The notes: a model not told the origin generated them from the sequence alone. 64,000 bases of DNA from an uncultured Oscillospiraceae bacterium (GCA_958366985.1 CATXDC010000001.1:124001-188000), one strand, 5' to 3'; counted from the first letter of the stretch, positions 34,706-43,837 are shown. Translations and numbers: made by a program.

Positions 34706-36460
34706 GTGTCAGAAAATTTTATTTATGGAATCAACGGACCTGTTGTTACTGTTAAGGGAAAAACAGATCTACAGATGCTCGAAATGGTTTATGTAGGTGA
34801 GGCCGGACTTGTAGGCGAAGTTATTGGACTTGATGATAACGCTACTACAATTCAGGTTTATGAAGAAACAACAGGACTTAAACCCGGTGAAAAGGTTGTT
34901 TCCACCGGCGGACCAATGTGTGTAACTTTGGGACCTGGAATCATTACAAATATTTTTGACGGTATTGAAAGACCTCTTGGTGCTTTGGAAGAGCATTTTG
35001 GTGCGTTTATCGGTAAGGGAACATCTGTTTCCTCTCTTGATACAGAGAAAGAATGGGATGTTACTGTTACTGTTTCAGTAGGGGAGCATCTTAAAGGCGG
35101 AGATATTTACGCTACATGCCCCGAAACAGCAATTATAACTCATAAAGTCATGGTTCCTCCGGAGCTTGAAGGTGAAGTTATATTCTGTGCCGAAAACGGC
35201 AAATACCGCTTAAATGATACAATTATAAAAATCAAAGACGCAAAGGGTACAGAACACGACTTAACTCTTTGTCAAAAGTGGCCTATCAGAACACCTCGTC
35301 CTGTGGCTAAAAGACTTCCGTCCAGTAAACCTCTTATTACAGGACAGAGAATTATAGATACCGTTTTCCCCATTGCAAAGGGTGGCGCAGCAGCTATTCC
35401 TGGAGGATTCGGTACAGGTAAAACAATGACACAGCATCAGCTGGCAAAATGGTGCGATGCAGATATCATTATTTATGTTGGCTGCGGTGAGCGTGGCAAT
35501 GAGATGACTCAGGCTCTTACAGAATTCGGTGAAATTATGGACCCGAAGTCAGGAAGACCTCTTACTGACAGAACCGTACTTATTGCCAACACATCCAATA
35601 TGCCTGTTGCTGCCCGTGAAGCATCTATATATACAGGTATCACTTTAGCTGAATATTATCGTGATATGGGCTATCATACAGCTATAATGGCAGACTCAAC
35701 TTCACGTTGGGCAGAGGCGCTCCGTGAAATTTCAGGCCGTTTGGAAGAAATGCCCGCAGATGAAGGTTTCCCGGCATATCTGCCGTCACGTCTTGCAGAG
35801 TTCTATGAGCGTGCCGGTTATGTTGAAACCTTAAACGATAAAGAAGGTTCAATTACAATTATCGGAGCTGTTTCTCCTCAGGGTTCTGACTTTTCTGAGC
35901 CCGTTACACAGAACACAAAACGTTTTACACGCTGCTTCTGGGCTCTCGATAAGTCTTTAGCTTACGCAAGACATTATCCGGCAATTAACTGGAACAACAG
36001 TTACAGTGAATATATCGGCGATTTGTCAAAATGGTATAACGAAAACATCGGCGAAGATTTCCTTAAATACCGTGAAGAGATTTGCTCAATTCTTCTTGAT
36101 GAAAACTCTCTTATGGAAATAGTAAAGCTTATCGGTGCTGACGTGCTTCCTGACGATCAGAAGCTTGTCATTGAAATCGCACGTGTTGTAAGAGTCGGAT
36201 TTTTACAGCAGAATGCTTTCCATGCTGATGATACATTTGTTTCCCTTGAAAAGCAGATGAAAATGATGCAGGTAATTCTCCATCTCTATCATAAGTGCAA
36301 AAAGATTGTTGCAAAGCAGATTCCGATTTCAAAGATAATTCAGCTTGGTGTTTTCGACAAGCTTGTAAAAATGAAGTATGATATTCCCAACAATCGTCTT
36401 GATATGTTTGACGAATACATTACTGAAATTGACAATGCGCTGGCAGCTTACCTTAAGTAA
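34706..36460 (+). CDS. ntpA: V/A-type ATPase catalytic subunit A
   Basis: 584-residue catalytic ATPase subunit. Walker A GGFGTGKT is at 233-240, the non-homologous region (about 115-190) typical of A subunits is present, followed by the GCGERGNEM block and MADSTSRWAEALREISGRLEEMPADEGFPAYLPSRLAEFYERAG. The start is GTG at 34706 after a perfect AAGGAGGTG. Catalytic residues look intact. It lies between E and B. Confidence 0.97.
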   Translation: MSENFIYGINGPVVTVKGKTDLQMLEMVYVGEAGLVGEVIGLDDNATTIQVYEETTGLKPGEKVVSTGGPMCVTLGPGIITNIFDGIERPLGALEEHFGAFIGKGTSVSSLDTEKEWDVTVTVSVGEHLKGGDIYATCPETAIITHKVMVPPELEGEVIFCAENGKYRLNDTIIKIKDAKGTEHDLTLCQKWPIRTPRPVAKRLPSSKPLITGQRIIDTVFPIAKGGAAAIPGGFGTGKTMTQHQLAKWCDADIIIYVGCGERGNEMTQALTEFGEIMDPKSGRPLTDRTVLIANTSNMPVAAREASIYTGITLAEYYRDMGYHTAIMADSTSRWAEALREISGRLEEMPADEGFPAYLPSRLAEFYERAGYVETLNDKEGSITIIGAVSPQGSDFSEPVTQNTKRFTRCFWALDKSLAYARHYPAINWNNSYSEYIGDLSKWYNENIGEDFLKYREEICSILLDENSLMEIVKLIGADVLPDDQKLVIEIARVVRVGFLQQNAFHADDTFVSLEKQMKMMQVILHLYHKCKKIVAKQIPISKIIQLGVFDKLVKMKYDIPNNRLDMFDEYITEIDNALAAYLK

Positions 36461-36483
36461 ATAGCGCAGGGGAGGCTGAAATT

Positions 36484-37848
36484 ATGATATTAGAGCATGT
36501 TGGGCTCAACAATATTAATGGCTCACTTATTGTTCTTGACGGCGTTAAAAACGCTGCTTATGAAGAAATGGTGGAGCTTAAACTCGACAACGGAACAAGC
36601 AGGGTAGGCCGAATTGTTAAAATAGACGGAGAAAGAGTAGTTATTCAGGTTTTTGAAGGTACAAAAGGTCTTTCTATGGTAAATACAAAAACTGTACTTA
36701 CAGGAAAGCCTATGGAGATGAAACTTTCAAAGGATATTCTCGGTCGTGTTTTTGACGGACTTGGTCGTCCTATTGATGACATGGGTGATATTTATCCTGA
36801 ATGCAGTCGTGATGTTAACGGTGCTCCTATTAACCCTATTTCCCGTGTTTATCCCAAAAACTATATCAATACCGGCATTTCTTCCATAGATGCTCTTGCT
36901 ACACTTATTCGTGGACAGAAGCTTCCGATATTCTCTGGTTCCGGTATGAAGCACAACGAGCTTGCTGTTCAGATAGTAAGTCAAGCTTCGATTGCCGATG
37001 ACGAGGATTTTGCTATCGTTTTCGCCGCTATGGGTGTTAAAAACGATGTTGCCGAATATTTCCGTAAATCCTTCGAAGAAGCAAACGTTATGGATAAGGT
37101 CGTAATGTTCCTTAACCTTGCCAATGACCCGATTATAGAGAGAATCATTACACCTCGATGCGCTCTTACAGCAGCTGAATATCTTGCATTTGAAAAGAAT
37201 ATGCATATTCTTGTTATTCTTACCGATATGACCTCATATGCTGAGGCTTTGCGTGAATTCAGCTCTTCAAAAGGTGAGATACCCGGAAGAAAGGGATTCC
37301 CTGGATATCTTTATTCTGATCTTGCTTCTCTTTATGAACGTGCAGGTATCGTTAAAGGCAAGGCAGGTTCTGTTACTCAGATACCGATTTTGACAATGCC
37401 CAATGATGATATTACACATCCTATTCCTGACCTTACAGGTTACATTACCGAAGGTCAGATAGTTCTTGACCGTGAACTCGACGCTACCGGAATTTATCCT
37501 CCTGTAAGCGTTCTTCCGTCACTTTCACGTCTTATGAAGGACGGTATCGGTGCAGGATATACCAGAGAAGACCACAGTGCACTCTCTAATCAGCTTTTTG
37601 CAACATATGCAAAGGTACAGGATGCAAAAGCACTTGCATCTGTTATTGGTGAAGATGAGCTTTCTGCTTCAGATAAGCGTTTAATGACTTTCGGACGTGA
37701 GTTTGAAGAACGTTTCCTTAATCAGGGCAACGAGAATCGTTCAATAGAAGAAACTCTTGACTTAGGCTGGGAACTGCTTTCCATGCTGCCTAGGGAAGAG
37801 CTTGACAGAGTTGATGAGGAAACTCTTAATAAGCATTATAAAGGCTGA
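36484..37848 (+). CDS. ntpB: V/A-type ATPase subunit B
   Basis: 454-residue non-catalytic subunit. The P-loop position reads SGSGMKHNELA, without a Walker lysine motif, as in all B subunits. EYLAFEKNMHILVILTDMTSYAEALREFSSSKGEIPGRKGFPGYLYSDLASLYERAG-type blocks are present in pieces across residues 235-285. GGGGAGG precedes the ATG, 24 nt after subunit A. Confidence 0.97.
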   Translation: MILEHVGLNNINGSLIVLDGVKNAAYEEMVELKLDNGTSRVGRIVKIDGERVVIQVFEGTKGLSMVNTKTVLTGKPMEMKLSKDILGRVFDGLGRPIDDMGDIYPECSRDVNGAPINPISRVYPKNYINTGISSIDALATLIRGQKLPIFSGSGMKHNELAVQIVSQASIADDEDFAIVFAAMGVKNDVAEYFRKSFEEANVMDKVVMFLNLANDPIIERIITPRCALTAAEYLAFEKNMHILVILTDMTSYAEALREFSSSKGEIPGRKGFPGYLYSDLASLYERAGIVKGKAGSVTQIPILTMPNDDITHPIPDLTGYITEGQIVLDRELDATGIYPPVSVLPSLSRLMKDGIGAGYTREDHSALSNQLFATYAKVQDAKALASVIGEDELSASDKRLMTFGREFEERFLNQGNENRSIEETLDLGWELLSMLPREELDRVDEETLNKHYKG

Positions 37849-37881
37849 TTGTATTTTAACCACAGAAAGGAGCGTTGAATT

Positions 37882-38496
37882 TTGGCAGTAAAAGTTTTTC
37901 CGACAAAGGCAAACCTCATGAATGCAAAAAAATCTCTTGAGCTTGCAAAACTCGGATATGACCTTATGGACAGAAAAAGAAATATTCTTATTCGAGAAAT
38001 GATGTTGCTTATAGATAAAGCCGGAGAAGTTCAGCAGAAAATTGATTCAACGTATTCCCAGGCTTATGCGGCGCTTCAGAGAGCCAACATTACTTTAGGT
38101 ATGTGTGAAGAGTTTTCAGGAGCAACTCCTATTGACGACGGATTAAAAATTGATTATAGAAGTGTAATGGGCGTTGAGCTTCCGACGGTACAACTGGAAG
38201 ATTCAAAGTTAGATCTCAGATATGGCTGGAGCGACACAAACTCGCAGCTTGACGAAGCATATTTGAGGTTTGATGAGGTTAAAAAGCTGACTGCAAGATT
38301 GGCAGAAGTCGAAAGCAGCGTTTATAAACTTGCAAATGCTATAAAGAAAACTCAAAAACGAGCAAATGCGCTCAGTAATATAATCATTCCGCAATTTCAG
38401 GAAACAATAAAATATATAACTGAAGCTCTTGAAGAAAAAGAACGTGAAGATTTCTCTAGATTAAAAGTTATTAAAAAGCAAAAGGAGTCTGAATAA
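37882..38496 (+). CDS. ntpD: V/A-type ATPase central stalk subunit D
   Basis: 204 residues. Start TTG at 37882 after AAAGGAG. The N-terminal helix (VFPTKANLMNAKKSLELAKLGYDLMDRKRNIL) and C-terminal helix (KKTQKRANALSNIIIPQFQETIKYITEALEEKEREDFSRLKVIKKQK) form the rotor coiled coil typical of subunit D. It is the last gene of the nine-gene operon, followed by a hairpin. Confidence 0.95.
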   Translation: MAVKVFPTKANLMNAKKSLELAKLGYDLMDRKRNILIREMMLLIDKAGEVQQKIDSTYSQAYAALQRANITLGMCEEFSGATPIDDGLKIDYRSVMGVELPTVQLEDSKLDLRYGWSDTNSQLDEAYLRFDEVKKLTARLAEVESSVYKLANAIKKTQKRANALSNIIIPQFQETIKYITEALEEKEREDFSRLKVIKKQKESE

Positions 38497-38530
38497 TTTT
38501 CTTCCGCATATACAAGACAATGCAACTTTT

Positions 38531-38567
38531 AATACACCTGCTTATTTTAAATATAAGTAGGTGTATT
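38531..38567 (+). terminator. Hairpin after the ATPase operon
   Basis: AATACACCT (38531-38539) pairs with AGGTGTATT (38559-38567), with CTTAT/ATAAG continuing the stem past one mismatch. No strong T-run follows, so it may be a 3' stabilising hairpin or a weak terminator. Confidence 0.5.
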
Positions 38568-38583
38568 GCTATATAATAAACAC

Positions 38584-38612
38584 TTGACTTTTGTAAGCGT
38601 ATTGATTTATAT
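38584..38612 (+). promoter_or_regulatory. Candidate promoter of the DUF2726 gene
   Basis: TTGACT (38584-38589) and TTATAT (38607-38612) with a 17-nt spacer, 43 nt before the ATG at 38655. Confidence 0.5.
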
Positions 38613-38654
38613 TTAAGTTGTATACTTTAAGTAATGTACTATGGGGTGAAAATT

Positions 38655-39185
38655 ATGACATGGTTTCTTATAGGAATATGCGTTTTATTAATAGTAGCGA
38701 TTATTATTCAAAAAGTTAAAATAAACGATAAAGAAAAAGAGTTAGAGAAAATTAGCGACGAGATAAATAAAGATATAAACGAAAATATTGCTTTTAATCA
38801 ATATTATAGAAAGAACCTAATGACAAAAAACGAATGGTCTTTTTATAAATCACTGAAGCCAATAGCTGATAAACTAAATTACAGTATTCTTGCAAAAGTT
38901 CGTGTTGCAGATTTAATTGGCATTAAAAATGGTGTAACTAATAGCGAATGGCATATTGCATTTAACAAAATAAGCAGAAAACATATAGATTTTATATTAT
39001 GCAAACCTGAAAATTTATATCCTATGTTACTTATTGAACTTGATGACAATTCACACAATGAGGAAAAGCAAAAACAACGTGATGAATTTATTGAAAAATT
39101 ATACAAAAATACTGGCTATAAGCTTTTAAGAGTAACAAATGCGTCAGGAATTGAAGACAAAATAAAAAAAGCGTTAGAAGAATAA
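38655..39185 (+). CDS. Membrane-anchored DUF2726 protein (PD-(D/E)xK nuclease-like)
   Basis: 176 residues from the ATG at 38655, which follows GGGGTGAAA; an earlier ATG at 38634 lies before that site. One N-terminal helix (about 2-18), a charged linker, then a DUF2726 domain: NEWSFYKSL, KHIDFILCKPENLYPMLLIELDD (acidic residues in the DFIL and IELDD positions expected for the nuclease-like fold), RDEFIEKLYKNTGYKLLRV. Activity is unproven for this family. The surrounding 1 kb is clearly more AT-rich than the flanking operons, a possible sign of acquisition. No partner gene is adjacent. Confidence 0.75.
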   Translation: MTWFLIGICVLLIVAIIIQKVKINDKEKELEKISDEINKDINENIAFNQYYRKNLMTKNEWSFYKSLKPIADKLNYSILAKVRVADLIGIKNGVTNSEWHIAFNKISRKHIDFILCKPENLYPMLLIELDDNSHNEEKQKQRDEFIEKLYKNTGYKLLRVTNASGIEDKIKKALEE

Positions 39186-39554
39186 AAATATGCAAAGGGA
39201 CAAGTGCTTTTTTGCTTCGCAAAAACTCCAACGTCAAGCATGACCCCCTGCCAAGGGGAATTAGAGCGAACTATACAAAATTAATATTTTGTATAGTTCG
39301 GAGGAGAAGGAAAGCCGTTTCTATTAATTTGATTCTAGTACATCAATATTTATAAGTTATTTTCTAATTTTATTTTGCCTGCAAATCAGCCATTATAAAT
39401 ATTTTTCTGCAATTAAATTTGCACACTTAACAGAATTTAAATTTAATTCCCTTGCCAAACGCTTTTTTATTTTATCTATTTATTGTATTAATTTTTTGAT
39501 TTCTATAATCTTCATTTTATATTCTCAAATTTATTTGATTGGCTGGTTTTGATT
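39186..39554 (+). repeat. AT-rich intergenic stretch with strong inverted repeats
   Basis: No gene is visible in these 369 nt. Seen: CCCC-TGCCAA-GGGG (39244-39257); a 15-bp perfect stem, CGAACTATACAAAAT (39267-39281) with ATTTTGTATAGTTCG (39286-39300), loop TAAT; then about 180 nt of plain AT-rich sequence. The 15-bp hairpin has no T-run, so it is not a typical terminator. The first part (about 39196-39320) looks like a possible dispersed repeat element, but a copy elsewhere cannot be checked here. Confidence 0.5.
39481..39509 (+). promoter_or_regulatory. Candidate promoter of the tyrosine recombinase
   Basis: TATTGT (39481-39486) and a perfect TATAAT (39504-39509) with a 17-nt spacer, 45 nt before the start codon. 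The -35 is weak. Confidence 0.4.
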
Positions 39555-40535
39555 ATGAAAACAGATTTTTTATTTGAATTGCCGCCTGTTGTTATCCAAT
39601 ATGTAAACTACTTAAGCGGTGTTAAAAATAAATCGGAATTGACTATAAGTGAATATGCTATAGATTTGAGGACCTTTTTCAGATTTATCAAGTTGAATTA
39701 CGGATTGGTTCCCAGGGATACCGACATCGAACAGATATCTATTAAAGATATTGACGAAAACTTTGTTAAAAAAATAACATTGAACGACGCTTACGCTTTT
39801 CTGTCATACTGTAACTTGGAAAGAAATAATTCGGCTGTTACCAGAGCTCGTAAAGTTTCTTCTCTTAAAGGTTTTTTCAGATTTTGTACAGTTCAGCTTG
39901 GCCTTTTTACTGACAGTCCAATGCGTGAACTTGATGTTCCGAAAATCAAAAAATCTCTTCCAAGATATTTAACTTTAGACCAAAGCATTACTTTGCTTAA
40001 CAGCGTAGATGGAAAATATAAAGAGCGTGACTATTGTATTTTGACGCTTTTTCTCAATTGCGGTCTTAGATTGTCTGAACTTGTCAGTCTTAATTGCTCT
40101 GATATAAAGAGTAATGGAACTATGGTCGTCACAGGTAAAGGCAATAAGGAACGTACTATTTATCTCAATGACGCCTGTAAATCCGCTATAAAAGACTATT
40201 TGCGTGTACGTCCTGTTGATGGCGTTAAAGACAAAGATGCATTATTTATCAGTAGATTGAATAAAAGAATCAGTCCAAAAACCGTACAACTTCTTATTAA
40301 TAATCTCCTTGAAAAGTGCGGTTTGAAGGAACAAGGTATGTCAGTACACAAATTGCGGCATACAGCAGCTACATTAATGTATCAATATGGACATGTGGAT
40401 ATTGTACTTCTAAAAGAGATTCTTGGCCATGAAAGCTTGAGTACAACTGACATTTACACCCATGTTATCAATGATCAGTTAAAAGATGCAGTTGCTGCTA
40501 ATCCTTTATCAAAGCAAAAACCGCCTAAAAATTAA
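39555..40535 (+). CDS. Tyrosine recombinase (XerC/XerD-like)
   Basis: 326 residues from the ATG at 39555 (no good ribosome site; GGCTGG is the best). The N-terminal SAM-like core-binding domain spans about 10-120 and the catalytic domain about 135-315. All six catalytic residues are present: R172 (GLRLSEL), K195 (GKGNKER), H266 and R269 (HKLRHT), H292 (LGHES) and Y301 (TDIYTH). It is about 30 residues longer than classical XerC/D. It could be the chromosome-dimer resolvase or an element-derived integrase. A spoIIM neighbour also occurs beside xerD (ripX) in Bacillus, which favours a Xer role. Its last 11 bases overlap the convergent spoIIM. Confidence 0.85.
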   Translation: MKTDFLFELPPVVIQYVNYLSGVKNKSELTISEYAIDLRTFFRFIKLNYGLVPRDTDIEQISIKDIDENFVKKITLNDAYAFLSYCNLERNNSAVTRARKVSSLKGFFRFCTVQLGLFTDSPMRELDVPKIKKSLPRYLTLDQSITLLNSVDGKYKERDYCILTLFLNCGLRLSELVSLNCSDIKSNGTMVVTGKGNKERTIYLNDACKSAIKDYLRVRPVDGVKDKDALFISRLNKRISPKTVQLLINNLLEKCGLKEQGMSVHKLRHTAATLMYQYGHVDIVLLKEILGHESLSTTDIYTHVINDQLKDAVAANPLSKQKPPKN

Positions 40536-41157
40536 ATACTCCTGCAAATAGCTTATTTGCAATTCCATCTATAAAGGCAGATACGGCAAATAGTATTAAA
40601 TAAAACATTTGTCTTACTGCAAATATTTTTATTTTTTCTGCACCGCCTTTTGGTGCTCCCGAATTTACACAACTGCTCAAAGTATATAGCGACATTTTAA
40701 ATGAATCTGAAACCGCATAAATCAGTGCTATAAAAGATATTAAGGCTCCGGGGAATATTATCAGAAAACAATAGCCGATACCTTTTATTCCATATATAGA
40801 ATAAATATAACCGGTTACAAGTCCTACTCCAAGACCTCTGATTACAGGAATAACAGTTACAAATGGAACTCCTATTATACATAAACCAAATAGTAAATTT
40901 ATCAGCCAAAACGCACATGATACTTTCAGAGAATTTATAACAGAAGCGCTAATACTCTGGTTTTCTCGTACGGAGTAGAATGAATCAAACATCCTGTTTA
41001 CCTGAGCCAAAATACTCTCATTTCCGTTTTTGGCTACAAGTACTCCTATTAATAAACCTGATAACAATAAAATTGAGAACATTAATATCTCACGCCTAAT
41101 TGGAAGCTGTGAAACTCTGTTTTTTGAATAATATAAAGATTTTCTGCGTTGTTTCAA
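40525..41157 (-). CDS. spoIIM: Stage II sporulation protein M
   Basis: 210 residues with five to six membrane helices between about 25 and 205 and a basic N-terminus (KQRRKSLYYSKNR). SpoIIM belongs to the SpoIID-SpoIIM-SpoIIP peptidoglycan-degrading complex that drives engulfment of the forespore. Family features seen: NSLKVSCAFWLINLLFG, TVIPVIRGLGVGLVTGYIY, FPGALISFIALIYA. The start is TTG at 41157 with AGGAGGTC about 10 nt upstream. It converges on and overlaps the recombinase by 11 nt. Confidence 0.88.
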   Translation of the reverse strand: MKQRRKSLYYSKNRVSQLPIRREILMFSILLLSGLLIGVLVAKNGNESILAQVNRMFDSFYSVRENQSISASVINSLKVSCAFWLINLLFGLCIIGVPFVTVIPVIRGLGVGLVTGYIYSIYGIKGIGYCFLIIFPGALISFIALIYAVSDSFKMSLYTLSSCVNSGAPKGGAEKIKIFAVRQMFYLILFAVSAFIDGIANKLFAGVFNF

Positions 41158-41193
41158 AATGATATTTGACCTCCTTTTTATTGCAAGAATTTA

Positions 41194-41610
41194 TTATTTA
41201 ACTTTTTTTCGTATATTCGCTGCTGCAATTCCGCCTGCCATTGAACACAACACTTGTACAGCAAGAGTTATAATAAAAACATAACTGATGCTCCCTTTAT
41301 TCAGCGCAACAATAAACGCAGCAGATATTGCCATAATCGGAACAGCGGATATGAATCCGGTTGCAATTCCGTTTTTTCTTTTAGGTCTTACAGCTATAAA
41401 ACCAGCTGCAAAAGCAGATATTGCAAATGACAATATTGAAAGAAATGGAATTATACTATTTGAAACTCCTGATTTAACAATTATAAGTGCAAAAAATGAA
41501 AGAATGGCACATAAAATCACCAGTTCACCTATAAACGCAAATAGATATATTTTATAGTTGTTTTTGGAATTATCCTTTTCAGAATTTCTGTTAGTTTTTC
41601 TTTTTTTCAT
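41194..41610 (-). CDS. Small four-helix membrane protein, TIGR04086 family
   Basis: 138 residues: a basic, Asn/Lys-rich N-terminus (1-20) and four hydrophobic helices (about 23-45, 50-72, 82-105, 108-130). It matches the TIGR04086/YrzE-type membrane family found next to yajC in Clostridia; function unknown. The ribosome site GAGGTGA lies within the descending arm of the terminator-like hairpin that follows yajC, and the start codon directly follows the U-run, so its expression may be limited from the yajC transcript. Confidence 0.75.
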   Translation of the reverse strand: MKKRKTNRNSEKDNSKNNYKIYLFAFIGELVILCAILSFFALIIVKSGVSNSIIPFLSILSFAISAFAAGFIAVRPKRKNGIATGFISAVPIMAISAAFIVALNKGSISYVFIITLAVQVLCSMAGGIAAANIRKKVK

Positions 41611-41650
41611 AAAAAAATCACCTCATATCCACTAAAAGGATATGAGGTGA
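41611..41650 (-). terminator. Terminator-like hairpin that contains the next gene's ribosome site
   Basis: On the minus strand a 13-bp perfect stem (arms 41650-41638 and 41630-41618, 7-nt loop) is followed by seven T (41617-41611) and then the ATG at 41610. The second arm ends GAGGTGA, the only ribosome site for that gene. It has every mark of an intrinsic terminator after yajC, which ends at 41682. Confidence 0.8.
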
Positions 41651-41681
41651 ACTTGTTTTATATTACAAGTTTAAAAGAAGA

Positions 41682-42074
41682 TTATTCCTCTTCTTTTTTC
41701 TTTTTCTTTTCAGCCTTTGCCTTTTCAGCAGCTGCCTTAGCAGCCTCTCTCTCCTGACGGTCACGCTCCATAGCTGTATTGTTTGCCTGAACAGCCCAAC
41801 GTGTGATTTTCATCTTATTTCTGTCAGCACCTGTTTCAATTATAAGAGAATCATCTTTAACAGTAACGATGCGTCCCATAATACCGCCGATAGTTGTAAT
41901 TTCATCGCCAATCTTAAGATTGTTTCTCATTTCCTGCTCAAGCTTCTGCTGCTTTTTCTGAGGACGAATCATCATGAAATACATGAGAGCGAAAATAAGT
42001 ATCATTGGCACAATCATCATAAGTGATGATGAACTTGAAGTAGCATCTGCTGCTAAGAACTGTAAATTAAACAT
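41682..42074 (-). CDS. yajC: Preprotein translocase accessory subunit YajC
   Basis: 130 residues from the ATG at 42074, which follows GGAGGT; an in-frame ATG 14 codons earlier lies upstream of that site, beside the -10. One membrane helix (about 18-38, MIVPMILIFALMYFMMIRPQKKQQK) then the conserved LKIGDEITTIGGIMGRIV beta domain and an Ala/Lys/Glu coiled tail. YajC associates with SecDF. It has its own promoter and a strong terminator. Confidence 0.93.
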   Translation of the reverse strand: MFNLQFLAADATSSSSSLMMIVPMILIFALMYFMMIRPQKKQQKLEQEMRNNLKIGDEITTIGGIMGRIVTVKDDSLIIETGADRNKMKITRWAVQANNTAMERDRQEREAAKAAAEKAKAEKKKKKEEE

Positions 42075-42107
42075 TAATACAATACCTCCAAAAAATTTTG
42101 CGTTTTT

Positions 42108-42136
42108 ATTATACAATTAAATAAGTAAAGTTGCAA
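42108..42136 (-). promoter_or_regulatory. Sigma-A-type promoter of yajC
   Basis: On the minus strand TTGCAA (42136-42131) and TATAAT (42113-42108) are exactly 17 nt apart, 34 nt before the yajC ATG. Confidence 0.75.
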
Positions 42137-42154
42137 GATTTATTTAGTTAACAA

Positions 42155-43837
42155 TCAATGAATTTTGGCAAATTCAAGCATTTCTTTTGCAGTTTTGAGC
42201 TGCGCAGAAGTGATTTCTCCGCCATAAACCATTCTTGCAAGTTCAAGTTCACGGTCTTCGGTATTAAGCTGCTTAACAGTTGTATACGTTCCTTTGTCAT
42301 CGGAACTTTTTTCAATAAGATAGTGACTAGCTGCAAAGCTTGCGATCTGAGGAAGATGAGTTACACAGATGACCTGACGGAAAGCTGAAACTTCCTTCAA
42401 TTTCATGGCAATTTTAATGGCAGCATTACCGCTTACACCTGTGTCTATTTCATCAAAAATTAGTGTATCTATACTATCATTCTTCGAAAGAACATTTTTA
42501 ACTGCCAGCATAATCCTTGAAAGTTCACCGCCGGAAGCTATTTTTGAAATTGGTTTGAGTTTATCACCAACATTTGTTGAAATCAAAAACTCCACAATAT
42601 CGAAACCATTTGACGATAAATTGCCTTTTTCAAAAGAAACACTGAAATGTACAGACGGCATATTGAGAAAAATAAGCTCTTTTTCAATATTCTTTGAAAA
42701 TTCATCAGCAGCTTTTTTTCTCTTATCGGAAATATTTTCTGCCATTGCGATACATTTTTCAAGCAGTTTATTGTATTCATCTGTCACCTGATTTATAAGC
42801 TCATCAGATGATTCAAGCTTTTGAAGCTCTGTTTCTATTTTGGAAAGATAAGAGAGCATTTCTTCTTCAGTATCACCGTATTTCAGTGACAGACGATACA
42901 GGAAATCAAGTCTTTCCTCGATTTCTTCAAGCTCTTCAGGGTTATAATCAATCTGTAAAAGGAAATCATTCAGATCATTCTTAAGTTCACCAATAGAATA
43001 AAGAGTTTCTCTGAACTGAACAAGGAAATCCTGAATTTCTCCGAAATATGGCTGTATTCCTTCAAGACGATTAAGAGCATCAGCCATTACAGAAAAGATT
43101 CCCCGTTCACCTGCAGATTCATTTCCATTAATGCAGTTATAAGTATAATTTAAAGCCGAAGCTATTTTTTCGGAATTTAAAATTGCATTTTTTCTCTTTG
43201 TAAGCTGTTCTCTTTCACCGATTTTTATATCAGCCTGAGAAAGCTCTTCTATTTGGAATCTCCAAAGCTCTTCGGATTCCTCTTTAGCTTCAGCTTCTTC
43301 CTTTAAAGCAATCAATTCTCTTCTTATTTTCTTTAATTTTACAAACTCTTCTTTGTATTCATTAAGTTCCTGTGAGATACCGGCTATTGCATCAATGAAT
43401 CCACAATGAGTAGAAGCATCAAATAAAACTTGATTGTCGTGCTGACCGTGTATATTTATCAAATTAACAGCAATTTTTCTGAGCATAGCAGCGGTAATCG
43501 GCATACCGTTGATTTTGCATACACTTTTTCCATCAGCTGAAATTGTGCGCTGTATTAAACATTCGTCAGTAAATCCTGCAGGATCAAAGCCAGCTTGCTC
43601 AATAGCCTCAATAGCACCGGGACCAACTTTATCAAACAAAGCGACAACTTTTGCCTGTTTTGCTCCTCTTCTTATTAAATCTCTCGAAGAACGCTCTCCT
43701 AAAATCATATTTATAGAGTCGATAATTATTGATTTACCTGCACCGGTTTCACCGGTCAACACATTAAAGCCACCCTCAAAATCGATGGTAGCCTTTTCTA
43801 TAACGGCAACATTTTCAATGCTTAAGCTTTTCAGCAT
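42155..43837 (-). CDS. recN: DNA repair protein RecN
   Basis: 560-residue SMC-like ATPase for double-strand-break repair. Walker A GETGAGKS is at residues 29-36, the family QHDNQVLF block near 134-141, a long central coiled coil (about 150-370), the signature region KIASGGELSRIMLAVK, and Walker B TLIFDEIDTGVSG. The length matches the family. AAGGGGA precedes the ATG. It ends the argR-recN pair, as in most Firmicutes. Confidence 0.96.
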   Translation of the reverse strand: MLKSLSIENVAVIEKATIDFEGGFNVLTGETGAGKSIIIDSINMILGERSSRDLIRRGAKQAKVVALFDKVGPGAIEAIEQAGFDPAGFTDECLIQRTISADGKSVCKINGMPITAAMLRKIAVNLINIHGQHDNQVLFDASTHCGFIDAIAGISQELNEYKEEFVKLKKIRRELIALKEEAEAKEESEELWRFQIEELSQADIKIGEREQLTKRKNAILNSEKIASALNYTYNCINGNESAGERGIFSVMADALNRLEGIQPYFGEIQDFLVQFRETLYSIGELKNDLNDFLLQIDYNPEELEEIEERLDFLYRLSLKYGDTEEEMLSYLSKIETELQKLESSDELINQVTDEYNKLLEKCIAMAENISDKRKKAADEFSKNIEKELIFLNMPSVHFSVSFEKGNLSSNGFDIVEFLISTNVGDKLKPISKIASGGELSRIMLAVKNVLSKNDSIDTLIFDEIDTGVSGNAAIKIAMKLKEVSAFRQVICVTHLPQIASFAASHYLIEKSSDDKGTYTTVKQLNTEDRELELARMVYGGEITSAQLKTAKEMLEFAKIH

